Origin: an uncultured bacterium
GTDB lineage: Bacteria > Bacillota_I > Bacilli_A > RFN20 > CAG-826
NCBI GenBank assembly: GCA_949283025.1
Contig: CASDRB010000015.1
Span: 1-41,813, forward strand
Reading direction: 5' to 3'
Length of the DNA stretch: 41,813 nt
Shown here one piece after another: positions 29,187-35,700 of the stretch. Below the pieces are notes generated by a model that was given only the letters and a program-made list of their open reading frames with translations, ran no database searches and was not told the origin of the DNA. Position 1 is the first letter of the stretch, and each line of letters opens with the position of its first letter. The translations under genes and the position numbers were made by a program.

Positions 29187-29219
29187 AAAGGTACCCAAAG
29201 GGACGCTTTGAGTACCTTT
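29187..29219 (-). terminator. malE-malF intergenic stem-loop
   Basis: AAAGGTACccAAAG (29187-29200) pairs with CTTTgaGTACCTTT (29206-29219) around a 5-base loop, with two internal mismatches. It is followed on the minus strand by a broken T-rich run. Such partial terminators after malE commonly raise the binding protein level over the permeases. Confidence 0.7.
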
Positions 29220-29227
29220 TATTGCAA

Positions 29228-30637
29228 TTATTGAGCAGCTGCAACAACGTCAGCCTGCATTTGAGCTAAAGTTCGTTTTAAGTTAGATTCGGTATCGTAA
29301 GCACCAGTTGTTCCGTTTTTTAAGCAATCATATAAACCAGCACCAAAGTTTTGAATTGGAGTCCAGTAGTTTGCTGGAACAGATTCTTGAACACGAGCAC
29401 CTAAATCAAATTGTTCATTCAAAGCTAATAAAGCAAAGTCTTCTTTAACTTTTTCGTTTTCTTGAGCTTCTAAATTAGATGGACCAGCACCTGTGGACTC
29501 ATAACGTTGTAATGAGACTTCGGCATCGGTCAAATATTTTGCAAAATCGTGTAATCTGAGTAAATTTTCTTCGCTTTCACGAGCATAAGCACACATTGGG
29601 TTAACACCCATTAATTTAAAGCCTGAGAAAGTTTGGAATTGATATTTTTCGCCATCGCGACCAACGACCATTGGTAAGACGGTAGCGCGAGCGTCATCGC
29701 CCCATGCTTCTTTAATAGCAGTTGACACCCAAGTACCACAAATAGCAGCGGCTAATGGATTGGTTTCGTTAGTTAAATAGTTAGAAATATTAGTATTCAA
29801 TAAGTTTGTGTTTGCATCTGAATATAAGAAGTGTTTTGAAACTTCACCGTTTTGCCACACAGTATTTTTCATAGCTTCAGCAGCTTCAAGACCGACGGTG
29901 TAATCTTTTGTTCCGGATGCGTCTTCGGTATAAGCAAACCAGCATTCTGCAGATTCTTGTTTACCTTCATCATCATAGGTAACGCGGTAATCGCCACCAG
30001 TTGCAAAGAAGATACCAGAGATATACCATGAGTCTCCCATAGCCCAAGTAATGATACCATCATTCCATTTTTCGTCACGGCCGGAAACACCAGTTTGATC
30101 TAAAGCATTATACAAATCTAAGAAAGTATATCCTTCTTTAAGATTATCAGTTTCGCTATCCCAGACATCGGTTCCTCTAAATGCAGCAGCATTGTAATAC
30201 ATGAAGAATCCGTTATCAGCAGTGAGAGGATAGCCATAGTAATTGCTACCAATTTTACCAGCTTCAACAGCGGTATTGACATGATGTTCTTTGATGTAGG
30301 TCAAATTATCGCCAGAAACTGGAGACAAAGCACCAATACGGTTTAAATTGATGAGCATGTCGTTTGCATAAGTGTAAACGGCTGCACCTACTTGTGGGTC
30401 GATACTCATGTTGGAATATGCGCCTGAATCGCCGTTTCCAGCAAAAGCGAATGTGACGTCCCATTCGTTTTCTGCCGCATATTTTTGTGCTGCGGCCAAA
30501 TAAATGTCTTCGTGGTCACCAGAACCCCAAATAAGAATTTCTGGTTTGGATGGTCCACAAGAAGCTAATGTAGCTAATACACCAACGGACATCAATGCAG
30601 CGCCCACTAATGAAAAGCTAGCAAAATTCTTTTTCAT
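29228..30637 (-). CDS. malE: maltodextrin-binding lipoprotein of the ABC transporter
   Basis: A 469-residue extracellular solute-binding protein (family 1). Lipobox TLASC has the Cys at 27. The mature part begins with a typical strand (ILIWGSGDHEDIY) and continues through a long two-lobe sequence rich in aromatic residues, as in sugar-binding proteins. AAGGAGG precedes the ATG. It is the first gene of the operon and is followed by a stem-loop and malFG. It should capture maltodextrins released by the surface amylase and pullulanase. Exact ligand is inferred from context. Confidence 0.92.
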   Translation of the reverse strand: MKKNFASFSLVGAALMSVGVLATLASCGPSKPEILIWGSGDHEDIYLAAAQKYAAENEWDVTFAFAGNGDSGAYSNMSIDPQVGAAVYTYANDMLINLNRIGALSPVSGDNLTYIKEHHVNTAVEAGKIGSNYYGYPLTADNGFFMYYNAAAFRGTDVWDSETDNLKEGYTFLDLYNALDQTGVSGRDEKWNDGIITWAMGDSWYISGIFFATGGDYRVTYDDEGKQESAECWFAYTEDASGTKDYTVGLEAAEAMKNTVWQNGEVSKHFLYSDANTNLLNTNISNYLTNETNPLAAAICGTWVSTAIKEAWGDDARATVLPMVVGRDGEKYQFQTFSGFKLMGVNPMCAYARESEENLLRLHDFAKYLTDAEVSLQRYESTGAGPSNLEAQENEKVKEDFALLALNEQFDLGARVQESVPANYWTPIQNFGAGLYDCLKNGTTGAYDTESNLKRTLAQMQADVVAAAQ

Positions 30638-30739
30638 TATTTTTCCTCCTTGAATAAGAATTTATAATTATGTCATTATGACTATAATTATCGAAATAGA
30701 AGCTTCTTTTTAAAAAAGATTTTTATAAAGAAATAAGTG

Positions 30740-30753
30740 CGATTAAAAAATCG
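30740..30753. promoter_or_regulatory. palindrome in the malE 5' leader
   Basis: CGATT and AATCG arms around AAAA form a perfect inverted repeat about 13 bases downstream of the predicted malE start point. Another, AGAAGCTTCT (30698-30707), and GTCAT-T-ATGAC (30672-30682) follow in the same leader. Any could bind a regulator or fold in the RNA; none is assigned. Confidence 0.35.
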
Positions 30754-30772
30754 ACTATGATGTTTATAGATT

Positions 30773-30800
30773 ATTATACCATAAAATCAATATGGCACAA
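30773..30800 (-). promoter_or_regulatory. malE operon promoter
   Basis: On the minus strand TTGTGC (30795-30800), a 16-base spacer and a perfect TATAAT (30773-30778). The start point would be near 30766, giving a leader of about 130 bases before malE. A symmetrical cre/LacI-like sequence lies further upstream at 30828-30847. Confidence 0.65.
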
Positions 30801-30827
30801 TAAAGCCAATTTTAAATAAGAGTCGAT

Positions 30828-30847
30828 ACAAAAACGTTCGAATTTGT
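30828..30847. promoter_or_regulatory. LacI-family-like operator candidate upstream of malE
   Basis: A 20-base dyad of the form ACAAAnnCGnnCGnnTTTGT, 14 of 20 positions symmetrical, lying 28 bases upstream of the -35 box. Its ends and central CG pairs resemble operators of LacI-family sugar regulators. No regulator gene is in the window, so the assignment is tentative. The rest of 30640-31050 holds no gene. Confidence 0.3.
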
Positions 30848-31050
30848 AAATATAATTTGATAGTTGTCGAAAATTGTTTTTGTTTGTCATTTCAGTATTA
30901 AGGCAAAATAACCAACGATAATATTTTATGTAATTGCTTAACAAAAAACAATAGCGTTTTTAAAAAGATAGATTGATGGCAAAATGTTAAACAAAAAAAT
31001 TTTCTCATCGAATATGCAAAATGTTTATTATAAATATAATTAAAGATTTA

Positions 31051-31062
31051 TATAATATAAAC
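31051..31062 (+). promoter_or_regulatory. -10 box next to start codon (leaderless)
   Basis: A perfect TATAAT (31051-31056) is followed by six bases and then the ATG at 31063. No ribosome binding site exists. A convincing -35 box is not seen. This arrangement decides the start against the upstream in-frame ATG at 31021. Confidence 0.6.
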
Positions 31063-32118
31063 ATGAAATATAGTTTAAACAAAAACGATACATCTAAACT
31101 CCATAAATTATTTGATACTTACGATGAAAATATCGCTGTTGCGGATGCCATATTATATTTTTTAAATACAGAAGATAATCTTTTTGAAAATATTGATAAA
31201 GAAAACATCTATGACGAATTTATTTTCCGTTTAAATGCTGACGCTGAATATGACCAATTATTTAAATCATATTTCCCTAATGGGTTTGATATTTTAAATG
31301 TTGATAAATATAAAGCCAACCCCTACTTTAAAAAGATTAAATCACAAACGATTAAAAATAATCATTATGAACTATCATATGAAAAATATTTTCCAAAAGA
31401 GTTGTTTATTTATGATGATTTAAACATTAACTCAGATGAGTTTTATAAAGAGTATTCTAAAGTTGGTTATTTTTTAAAACCTTATCATTATTTGACTTTA
31501 AAACAACAAAACCAAATATGGATGAGCATCACCCCAAATGAAATAAACACAATGGAAGCAGATATTGAAAAAATGAACGGCAATATCATCGTTTTTGGAC
31601 TTGGTTTAGGATATTTTTCATATATGTGCAGTCTAAAAGAAAATGTCGTATCAATTACTATTATAGAAAAAGATAAAGCCATCATTGATATATTCAAAAA
31701 ATACTTGCTACCTCAATTTGAAGACGCCAATAAAATTCATATTATTCATGATGACGCATATAATTATTTAGACCAAATTAAAAATTACGACTGCGCCTAT
31801 GTCGATTTATGGCACAATCCAAACGATGGATTAGATTTTTATTTAAATTTTAAAGCAAATGAATTCAAACATCCAAACACTCCCATTTATTATTGGTTAG
31901 AAAAAGGGTTAATTGCATTGATAAGACGCTGCGCAATTTATGCTTTAATTATTGGATATACAAATGAAGAAGTCGAGTTAGACAAAAATAATGATGCTGA
32001 TAAATTGACTTATAAAATCGTGCAATCATTAAAAAATAAAGTGTTTTGTAATTATCAAGAAATACACAATTATTTAAGTGAAAATAATTTAAAAAACATA
32101 ATTAATAAATTGCAATAA
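31063..32118 (+). CDS. spermidine-synthase/methyltransferase-fold protein
   Basis: A 351-residue soluble protein. Residues about 1-165 are a helical, Lys/Asp/Tyr-rich region of unknown fold. Residues about 170-255 show a Rossmann nucleotide-binding core: IIVFGLGLGYFSYM (glycine loop), then ITIIEKD (acidic end of strand 2), IHDDAYNYL and YDCAYVDLW, an order also seen in spermidine synthases and related methyltransferases. The key aminopropyltransferase residues are not evident, so the reaction cannot be named. It is a monocistronic gene with a leaderless-type start. Confidence 0.7.
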   Translation: MKYSLNKNDTSKLHKLFDTYDENIAVADAILYFLNTEDNLFENIDKENIYDEFIFRLNADAEYDQLFKSYFPNGFDILNVDKYKANPYFKKIKSQTIKNNHYELSYEKYFPKELFIYDDLNINSDEFYKEYSKVGYFLKPYHYLTLKQQNQIWMSITPNEINTMEADIEKMNGNIIVFGLGLGYFSYMCSLKENVVSITIIEKDKAIIDIFKKYLLPQFEDANKIHIIHDDAYNYLDQIKNYDCAYVDLWHNPNDGLDFYLNFKANEFKHPNTPIYYWLEKGLIALIRRCAIYALIIGYTNEEVELDKNNDADKLTYKIVQSLKNKVFCNYQEIHNYLSENNLKNIINKLQ

Positions 32119-32141
32119 GGTATCATTTTATTTTTGCAATT

Positions 32142-32513
32142 TTACCAATTATATATCGGCCCATCCATCTTATCGTCATCATAGACATTTTGTTGATAAA
32201 TGTAAACATAGGCCTTAATTATTTTATCGCTTAAATAAACATCAACAACTTCACGATGATATAAATCAATATTAACACATTCAATTTTATCTACTTTTTT
32301 CCATGTGTCTTGATTTGTTATTTCGTATAGTTCTCCTAATACTTCCCCCGCTCCTTTTTTAATTCCTGGATATGAGTTCATTATTTTATACATGTCAAAA
32401 CCTTTGATTTTTCCATATCCAATAAACTTTTCATCTTCCAAAGCATTTGACCATGAGGCAGTTTGATCTTTTTTTAATGTTCCATAAACAAATAAATAGC
32501 TAAGTTTTTCCAT
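32142..32513 (-). CDS. gamma-glutamylcyclotransferase-like (GGCT/YtfP) protein
   Basis: A 123-residue protein starting with the family motif YLFVYGTLKK, followed by GYGKIKGFDMY, then YPGIKKGAG and VLGELYEI; this matches the small GGCT/YtfP fold. A Glu in the cleft (VLGELYEI region or the ECV after it) would be catalytic in active members; their reaction releases 5-oxoproline from gamma-glutamyl compounds, but many bacterial members have no known role. The -10 box TAAAAT lies six bases before the ATG with no ribosome binding site: a leaderless-type start. Confidence 0.82.
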   Translation of the reverse strand: MEKLSYLFVYGTLKKDQTASWSNALEDEKFIGYGKIKGFDMYKIMNSYPGIKKGAGEVLGELYEITNQDTWKKVDKIECVNIDLYHREVVDVYLSDKIIKAYVYIYQQNVYDDDKMDGPIYNW

Positions 32514-32525
32514 ATTTTAATTTTA
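32514..32525 (-). promoter_or_regulatory. -10 box next to start codon (leaderless)
   Basis: On the minus strand TAAAAT (32520-32525) is followed by six bases (another TAAAAT) and then the ATG at 32513. No ribosome binding site is present. Confidence 0.55.
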
Positions 32526-32597
32526 TAACATCTTTAAATAATTTATTAATAAAAACGGACAAAACTTGTCCTCACACTTAAGATATTATTTGATTAT

Positions 32598-32930
32598 TAT
32601 AATGATAGACATTGCAACCCGGTTTAGACATTGTTGCATGATGGCCGGGGCTTTGACCAAAAAAGAAGATAAAGTGGGATGCTGCTTTATTGACAAGACC
32701 TATTTGGTATCCGGTGTTGAATCACCGCTTTGGTTAAAGGCGCAATACGCTCTTCGATGTAAATAGTTGTCCGACCAGGCACGATAAGAGGCTCTGCAGC
32801 GATGCATCCCACGTGAAGTTAAGAAATTGAGAACTTCTTGACTCCGTTCTCACAAGAAGTGTTGGCTTTGATGGTGAGTAATCATCTATAACTGGTTTGA
32901 CAAGCACGAGTAGGAGAACAGCCTTTTTGA
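32598..32930 (+). ncRNA. candidate large structured RNA
   Basis: A stretch without a credible gene, visibly richer in G and C than its surroundings. A TATAAT box (32598-32603) could start it near 32610. Long complementary segments: TGCAAC 32613-32618 with GTTGCA 32633-32638, interlocked with CCGG 32619-32622 and CCGG 32645-32648 (pseudoknot order); CTTTGACCA 32651-32659 with TGGTTAAAG 32731-32739; GTGGGATGC 32674-32682 with GCATCCCAC 32804-32812; GGTG/CACC hairpin 32714-32727; GAAGTT with AACTTC 32815-32837; GTTCTC 32846-32851 with GAGAAC 32914-32919, then TTTTT. It lacks the hallmarks I know of RNase P RNA, tmRNA and SRP RNA. Large Firmicutes RNA classes such as raiA are candidates. Strand is inferred. 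Confidence 0.55.
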
Positions 32931-32935
32931 GCATA

Positions 32936-32951
32936 TCAATATATATATTGA
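32936..32951. repeat. 16-bp perfect AT palindrome between the two RNA candidates
   Basis: TCAATATA followed by its exact inverse complement. It lies directly after the T run ending the first candidate RNA and before the second. It could be a weak terminator or a protein site; low complexity makes chance possible. Confidence 0.4.
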
Positions 32952-32954
32952 CCT

Positions 32955-33075
32955 TAAAATGCTGACGCTCTTTGAAAGTTGAAGGATAATTAAGTTCCTT
33001 CCATGGTTCGGCTCAAACGCCCATTCTAGAAGCTATGAGGTCGCTACTCATAGTTCAGCCTAGCGTGCATGTGTA
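32955..33075 (+). ncRNA. second candidate structured RNA or 3' domain of the first
   Basis: ATGC-tg-ACGCT (32959-32969) pairs with AGCGT-GCAT (33062-33070), closing a domain of about 112 bases. Inside lie GAAGGA/TCCTTC (32981-32986 with 32996-33001), GGCT/AGCC (33010-33013 with 33057-33060) and, nested in the latter, CTATGAG/CTCATAG (33033-33039 with 33047-33053). The nesting is fully compatible, giving a branched fold. A -10-like TAAAAT (32955-32960) is at its left edge. The tail of the XRE regulator ORF runs antisense through its last 30 bases. The strand is uncertain, since most pairs also form on the minus strand. Confidence 0.45.
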
Positions 33076-33361
33076 TGAAAAACAAATTAGAGTAAGTATT
33101 GTATGGTGAAGGCCGGCAATGTCTTTTTTTTATTTTCAACAAAAAACATCCATTAAGGATGTCGATGGCCGCTACTTTAAAAATAGCGGCGAATGTATTG
33201 ACTACGTCAATATTAGATGTCCCGTTGTTTTCAATGCGTCGAATATGTCTGACACTATATCCAACAAGATCGGCTAAATCATCTTGGGTTAGATGGCACT
33301 TTAGCCGCAGATTTTTGATTGATTTGCCAATCATGTGCGAATCGATAAAATAATTACCCAT
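33044..33361 (-). CDS. XRE-family (Cro/CI-type) regulator with doubtful tail
   Basis: Residues about 11-70 form a Cro/CI helix-turn-helix: IGKSIKNLRLKCHLTQDDLADLVGYS, then VRHIRRIENN and the closing FKVAAIDIL (quoted in pieces). It is a DNA-binding repressor or activator, probably autoregulatory. GGAGG seven bases before ATG fixes the start. The domain ends exactly where an intrinsic-terminator-like hairpin begins (33141-33162, minus strand); the remaining 33 codons, Cys/His/Arg-rich and unlike the family, lie beyond it and overlap a candidate RNA. Either the message ends without a stop codon, or the ORF tail is an accident. Context: first gene of an accessory region. Confidence 0.75.
   Translation of the reverse strand: MGNYFIDSHMIGKSIKNLRLKCHLTQDDLADLVGYSVRHIRRIENNGTSNIDVVNTFAAIFKVAAIDILNGCFLLKIKKRHCRPSPYNTYSNLFFIHMHARLNYE
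33141..33162 (-). terminator. terminator-like hairpin inside the regulator ORF
   Basis: On the minus strand ACATCC and GGATGT (33157-33162 with 33146-33151) pair around a 5-base loop and are followed by six Ts. It overlaps codons just after the HTH domain. The stem is only 6 bp, so termination may be partial. Confidence 0.5.
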
Positions 33362-33362
33362 T

Positions 33363-33416
33363 TGCTTACCTCCAAACCATTTATATGTGGTTTTTGTTAA
33401 TTCGCTAAGGTAAGCA
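33363..33416 (-). promoter_or_regulatory. leader hairpin covering the regulator's ribosome binding site
   Basis: TGCTTACCT (33363-33371) and AGGTAAGCA (33408-33416) are a perfect 9-bp inverted repeat. Nested inside it AAACCA (33374-33379) and TGGTTT (33388-33393) pair as well. On the minus-strand mRNA the 3' arm contains part of the GGAGG ribosome binding site of the XRE gene, so this long hairpin should restrain its translation. It could also be the operator for the regulator as DNA. Confidence 0.6.
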
Positions 33417-33519
33417 CAATCATTATATCTTCATTAAAATGAAATATAAATATTAAATATTGCTAGTTAAATAAAAATTAATTTTTCATATTTTATTATA
33501 AGTTCATCAAATATTATTT

Positions 33520-34044
33520 TTATAAACATGTATTTTTAAATTTATTGAAAGCGTCATTATATATTTTTAACGCATCTAATTTTTCTGGATATATGCACAT
33601 ATAGACTTGCTTTAATGATTTTGGTTGATAACCACATATCACCTTAGCAGCAATTTCTGCAGCTTCGTTTAAAGGGTAAGCAAATACACCAGTTGAAATG
33701 GATGGAAACGCTGTCGTTTTTAGCCCTAATTCATCAGCAATTTTAAGACAATTTAAATAACAATTAGCGAGCGTTTTGGCTGGTGTTGGATCAGAATAAT
33801 ATCTAGGGCCTACAGTATGAATAATATATTTATTATCGAGTCGATACGCTTTTGTTAATTTAGCTTCGCCAGGTCGACAGCCATTTAATGTTTTACATTC
33901 TTTTAATAAATCTGGTCCTGCTGCTTTATGAATCGCCCCATCAACTCCCCCACCACCTAATAAAGATTCATTGGCGGCATTGACGATTGCGTCTGCCATC
34001 TTACCAATTTTTGTAATGTCCATTGTTATTGCTTTTACGTTCAT
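33520..34044 (-). CDS. macrodomain protein (ADP-ribose/O-acetyl-ADP-ribose hydrolase type)
   Basis: A 174-residue single macrodomain. Visible are DITKI, the adenine/ribose-binding IVNAANESLLGGGGVDGAIHKAAG region (residues 20-43, quoted by key parts), PGEAKLTKAY, IHTVGP and the phosphate loop SISTGVFAYP. This pattern fits MacroD/YmdB-type hydrolases that remove ADP-ribose from proteins or deacetylate O-acetyl-ADP-ribose. GAGGA lies before the ATG. It starts 27 bases after the stop of the Fic gene on the same strand, so the two are probably co-transcribed. Confidence 0.9.
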   Translation of the reverse strand: MNVKAITMDITKIGKMADAIVNAANESLLGGGGVDGAIHKAAGPDLLKECKTLNGCRPGEAKLTKAYRLDNKYIIHTVGPRYYSDPTPAKTLANCYLNCLKIADELGLKTTAFPSISTGVFAYPLNEAAEIAAKVICGYQPKSLKQVYMCIYPEKLDALKIYNDAFNKFKNTCL

Positions 34045-34071
34045 GGTCTTTTCCTCTATTTATCCTTTTTA

Positions 34072-35058
34072 TCAACATTTATAATATTTTTGATTTTTGC
34101 TACTGGGTTTATTTGGAATCGTCATTTTGACTAAACCATTTTTTAATGCTGGATTAAGATAACTAGCTCTCAAGGTTTCCTTTGATTTAATGCCAAGCCT
34201 TGTCATTATTTCATTAGCCGACAAGGGAATTTCAAATTCCATTATTTCTAATAATTTATTTACTTGCTCAGAAATGTTTTTTGATTCTTTTTTAACAATA
34301 ATTAGCATTTCATCCAATGTCTCATCAATCATTTTCAACATGAATTCAATAAAGCAATTTGAATTACCAATTTTGTTGGATTTTTCAATAGCAGAATAAT
34401 AATCTTTTTGATATTTATGGATTTGAGATTCAATTGGAACATATTCAAATAATGGATCCCATTTTGCCAACAATACATTTTGCCATAGTCTAGCTACTCT
34501 GCCGTTTCCATCATTAAATGGATGAATAAACACTAATTCATAATGAAAGATACACGATTTGATTAATAATGGTGTTTGTTTATCATTTTTGAGCCACTCG
34601 AATAAGTTGTTCATTAGCATAGGAACCATCTTTTCAGAAGGCGCGACATGAATGACGCGACCACTTTCATCCATCACGCCTTCGCCATGATTTCTATATG
34701 TTCCAGATTCATTATCTATTAGAAAAGTAATAATAGCGTGCGCTTTTAATAAATCTTTTTCTTTAAAACCATCAAATTCTTTAATCATCTCATATGCTTT
34801 ATATGCATTTTTTGTTTCTTGAATTTCTTTTTTTGGACCAATAACTATTTTTCCATCAATAACGTCTTTTATTTGATTAAGCGATAATGAATTAGCCTCA
34901 ATAGCTAAAGATGAGTAGATCGATTTAATTTTATTATTCCTTCTTAAAAATGGCATTCTTTTCAAAGAATGATATGAGGAAAATTGCTCTATTTTTTGAC
35001 TAATAGATATAGATCTAACAAGTATTTCATTTGTAATTGAAAAAGGTGGTTTATACAT
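34072..35058 (-). CDS. Fic-domain protein (AMP-transferase type)
   Basis: A 328-residue protein. An N-terminal inhibitory-helix-like motif SSLAIEAN (49-56, Glu at 54) precedes the Fic core HPFNDGNGR (179-187), with His179 as catalytic base and the loop for ATP. The C-terminal 70 residues look like a winged helix (EIMTRLGIKSKETLRASYL). Fic proteins usually transfer AMP from ATP to target Ser/Thr/Tyr; the inhibitory motif suggests it is kept off until needed. The stop is TGA, one of the few in the window and evidence for the standard code. A TATAAT box lies 17 bases upstream of the ATG, behind three copies of an 11-base repeat. Operon with the macrodomain gene. Confidence 0.9.
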   Translation of the reverse strand: MYKPPFSITNEILVRSISISQKIEQFSSYHSLKRMPFLRRNNKIKSIYSSLAIEANSLSLNQIKDVIDGKIVIGPKKEIQETKNAYKAYEMIKEFDGFKEKDLLKAHAIITFLIDNESGTYRNHGEGVMDESGRVIHVAPSEKMVPMLMNNLFEWLKNDKQTPLLIKSCIFHYELVFIHPFNDGNGRVARLWQNVLLAKWDPLFEYVPIESQIHKYQKDYYSAIEKSNKIGNSNCFIEFMLKMIDETLDEMLIIVKKESKNISEQVNKLLEIMEFEIPLSANEIMTRLGIKSKETLRASYLNPALKNGLVKMTIPNKPSSKNQKYYKC

Positions 35059-35108
35059 AATTTTTCTTCAATAATATTATATTAAATACGCTTAATTTTT
35101 GGAATATT

Positions 35109-35142
35109 ATCTTGCTTAAATCTTGCTTAATATCTTGCTTAA
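35109..35142 (-). repeat. three direct 11-base repeats upstream of the Fic gene
   Basis: TTAAGCAAGAT (minus strand) occurs exactly at 35109-35119, 35120-35130 and 35132-35142, i.e. every 11-12 bases, about one helical turn. A degenerate fourth copy lies at about 35087-35096, between the repeats and the TATAAT at 35076-35081. Position and phasing suggest cooperative binding of a regulator at the Fic promoter. Confidence 0.65.
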
Positions 35143-35174
35143 TTTTTTTAAATTTGCTCATTGGTTTAATCTTT

Positions 35175-35186
35175 TTGTCTAGACAA
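35175..35186. promoter_or_regulatory. 12-bp palindrome TTGTCTAGACAA
   Basis: A perfect dyad between the Fic gene's repeat block and the 3' end of the next gene. It could be an operator for the Fic operon or a gene-end hairpin. No partner copy was noticed. Confidence 0.4.
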
Positions 35187-35205
35187 TAATTATTTAATTA
35201 CGAAA

Positions 35206-35700
35206 TTAAACTATTTTTTTAACTTCGATTAAATCAAGAATATGGTTAAGAAGATTTTCAGGATATGTGATGACATTGTATTCTTTGCCATAAATAGTAA
35301 GCTTGTGTTCAATAAAAATTCCCGCTTCTTCACCTTTTTGGCTAATTTGTTTTTGCCCATTTACATATACAATATAGCCATTTTCTATCAGCCAATTCAT
35401 CACTCCGTTATTAGACATTTTTTTCATATGATCATCTGCATTAAATTCATTTATTCTATTTATAAAATTAGTCATATTCATCGGACTATTAACTACACCA
35501 ATTTTATTTTTTAAAACAAATGGTTTTCTTTTAATTTTTTTCTCATCAATATTTTCTGATATAAAATCTTTGATTGCATATAATTTTCTTACAAATTGAA
35601 CATCATTAAAAATTGAGTTATCTTCAATTTCCTCTCCACTCATAGGGTTAAAGCCTTTGGCTAAACAATCAAGAAAATAAATCGCTTCTTTCTTATTCAT
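35206..35700 (-). CDS. hypothetical cytosolic protein
   Basis: A 164-residue soluble protein, no signal or membrane segment. Its opening LDCLAKGFNPMSGEEIEDNS followed by VRKLYAI resembles a short N-terminal motif (GxNPxTGE, then acidic-S) found in many uncharacterised Firmicutes proteins. A helix-turn-helix-like stretch may lie at 95-125 (MKKMSNNGVMNWLIENGYI). GAGGA precedes the ATG and TATAAT lies 19 bases before that. It lies between the ATPase and Fic genes but about 150 bases from the latter with separate repeats, so it is probably its own unit. Function unknown. Confidence 0.65.
   Translation of the reverse strand: MNKKEAIYFLDCLAKGFNPMSGEEIEDNSIFNDVQFVRKLYAIKDFISENIDEKKIKRKPFVLKNKIGVVNSPMNMTNFINRINEFNADDHMKKMSNNGVMNWLIENGYIVYVNGQKQISQKGEEAGIFIEHKLTIYGKEYNVITYPENLLNHILDLIEVKKIV

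Noticed and set aside
32598-32930. Assignment as RNase P RNA, tmRNA or SRP RNA
   Set aside because: The conserved RNase P core (GAGGAAAGUCC type), the tmRNA tRNA-like ends and the SRP GGAA-loop region are not present on either strand.
32566-32934. Overlapping small ORFs on both strands (66 codons each) as protein genes
   Set aside because: Composition is unlike proteins of this genome, no ribosome binding sites, and both lie over strongly self-complementary DNA better explained as RNA.
34072-34074. Mycoplasma-type code with TGA as tryptophan
   Set aside because: Tryptophans use TGG throughout and the Fic gene ends naturally at TGA.
33520-35058. Fic/macrodomain pair as a classical Doc/Phd or FicT/FicA toxin-antitoxin
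   Set aside because: No small antitoxin with the inhibitory motif; the motif is within the Fic protein itself and the second gene is a macrodomain.
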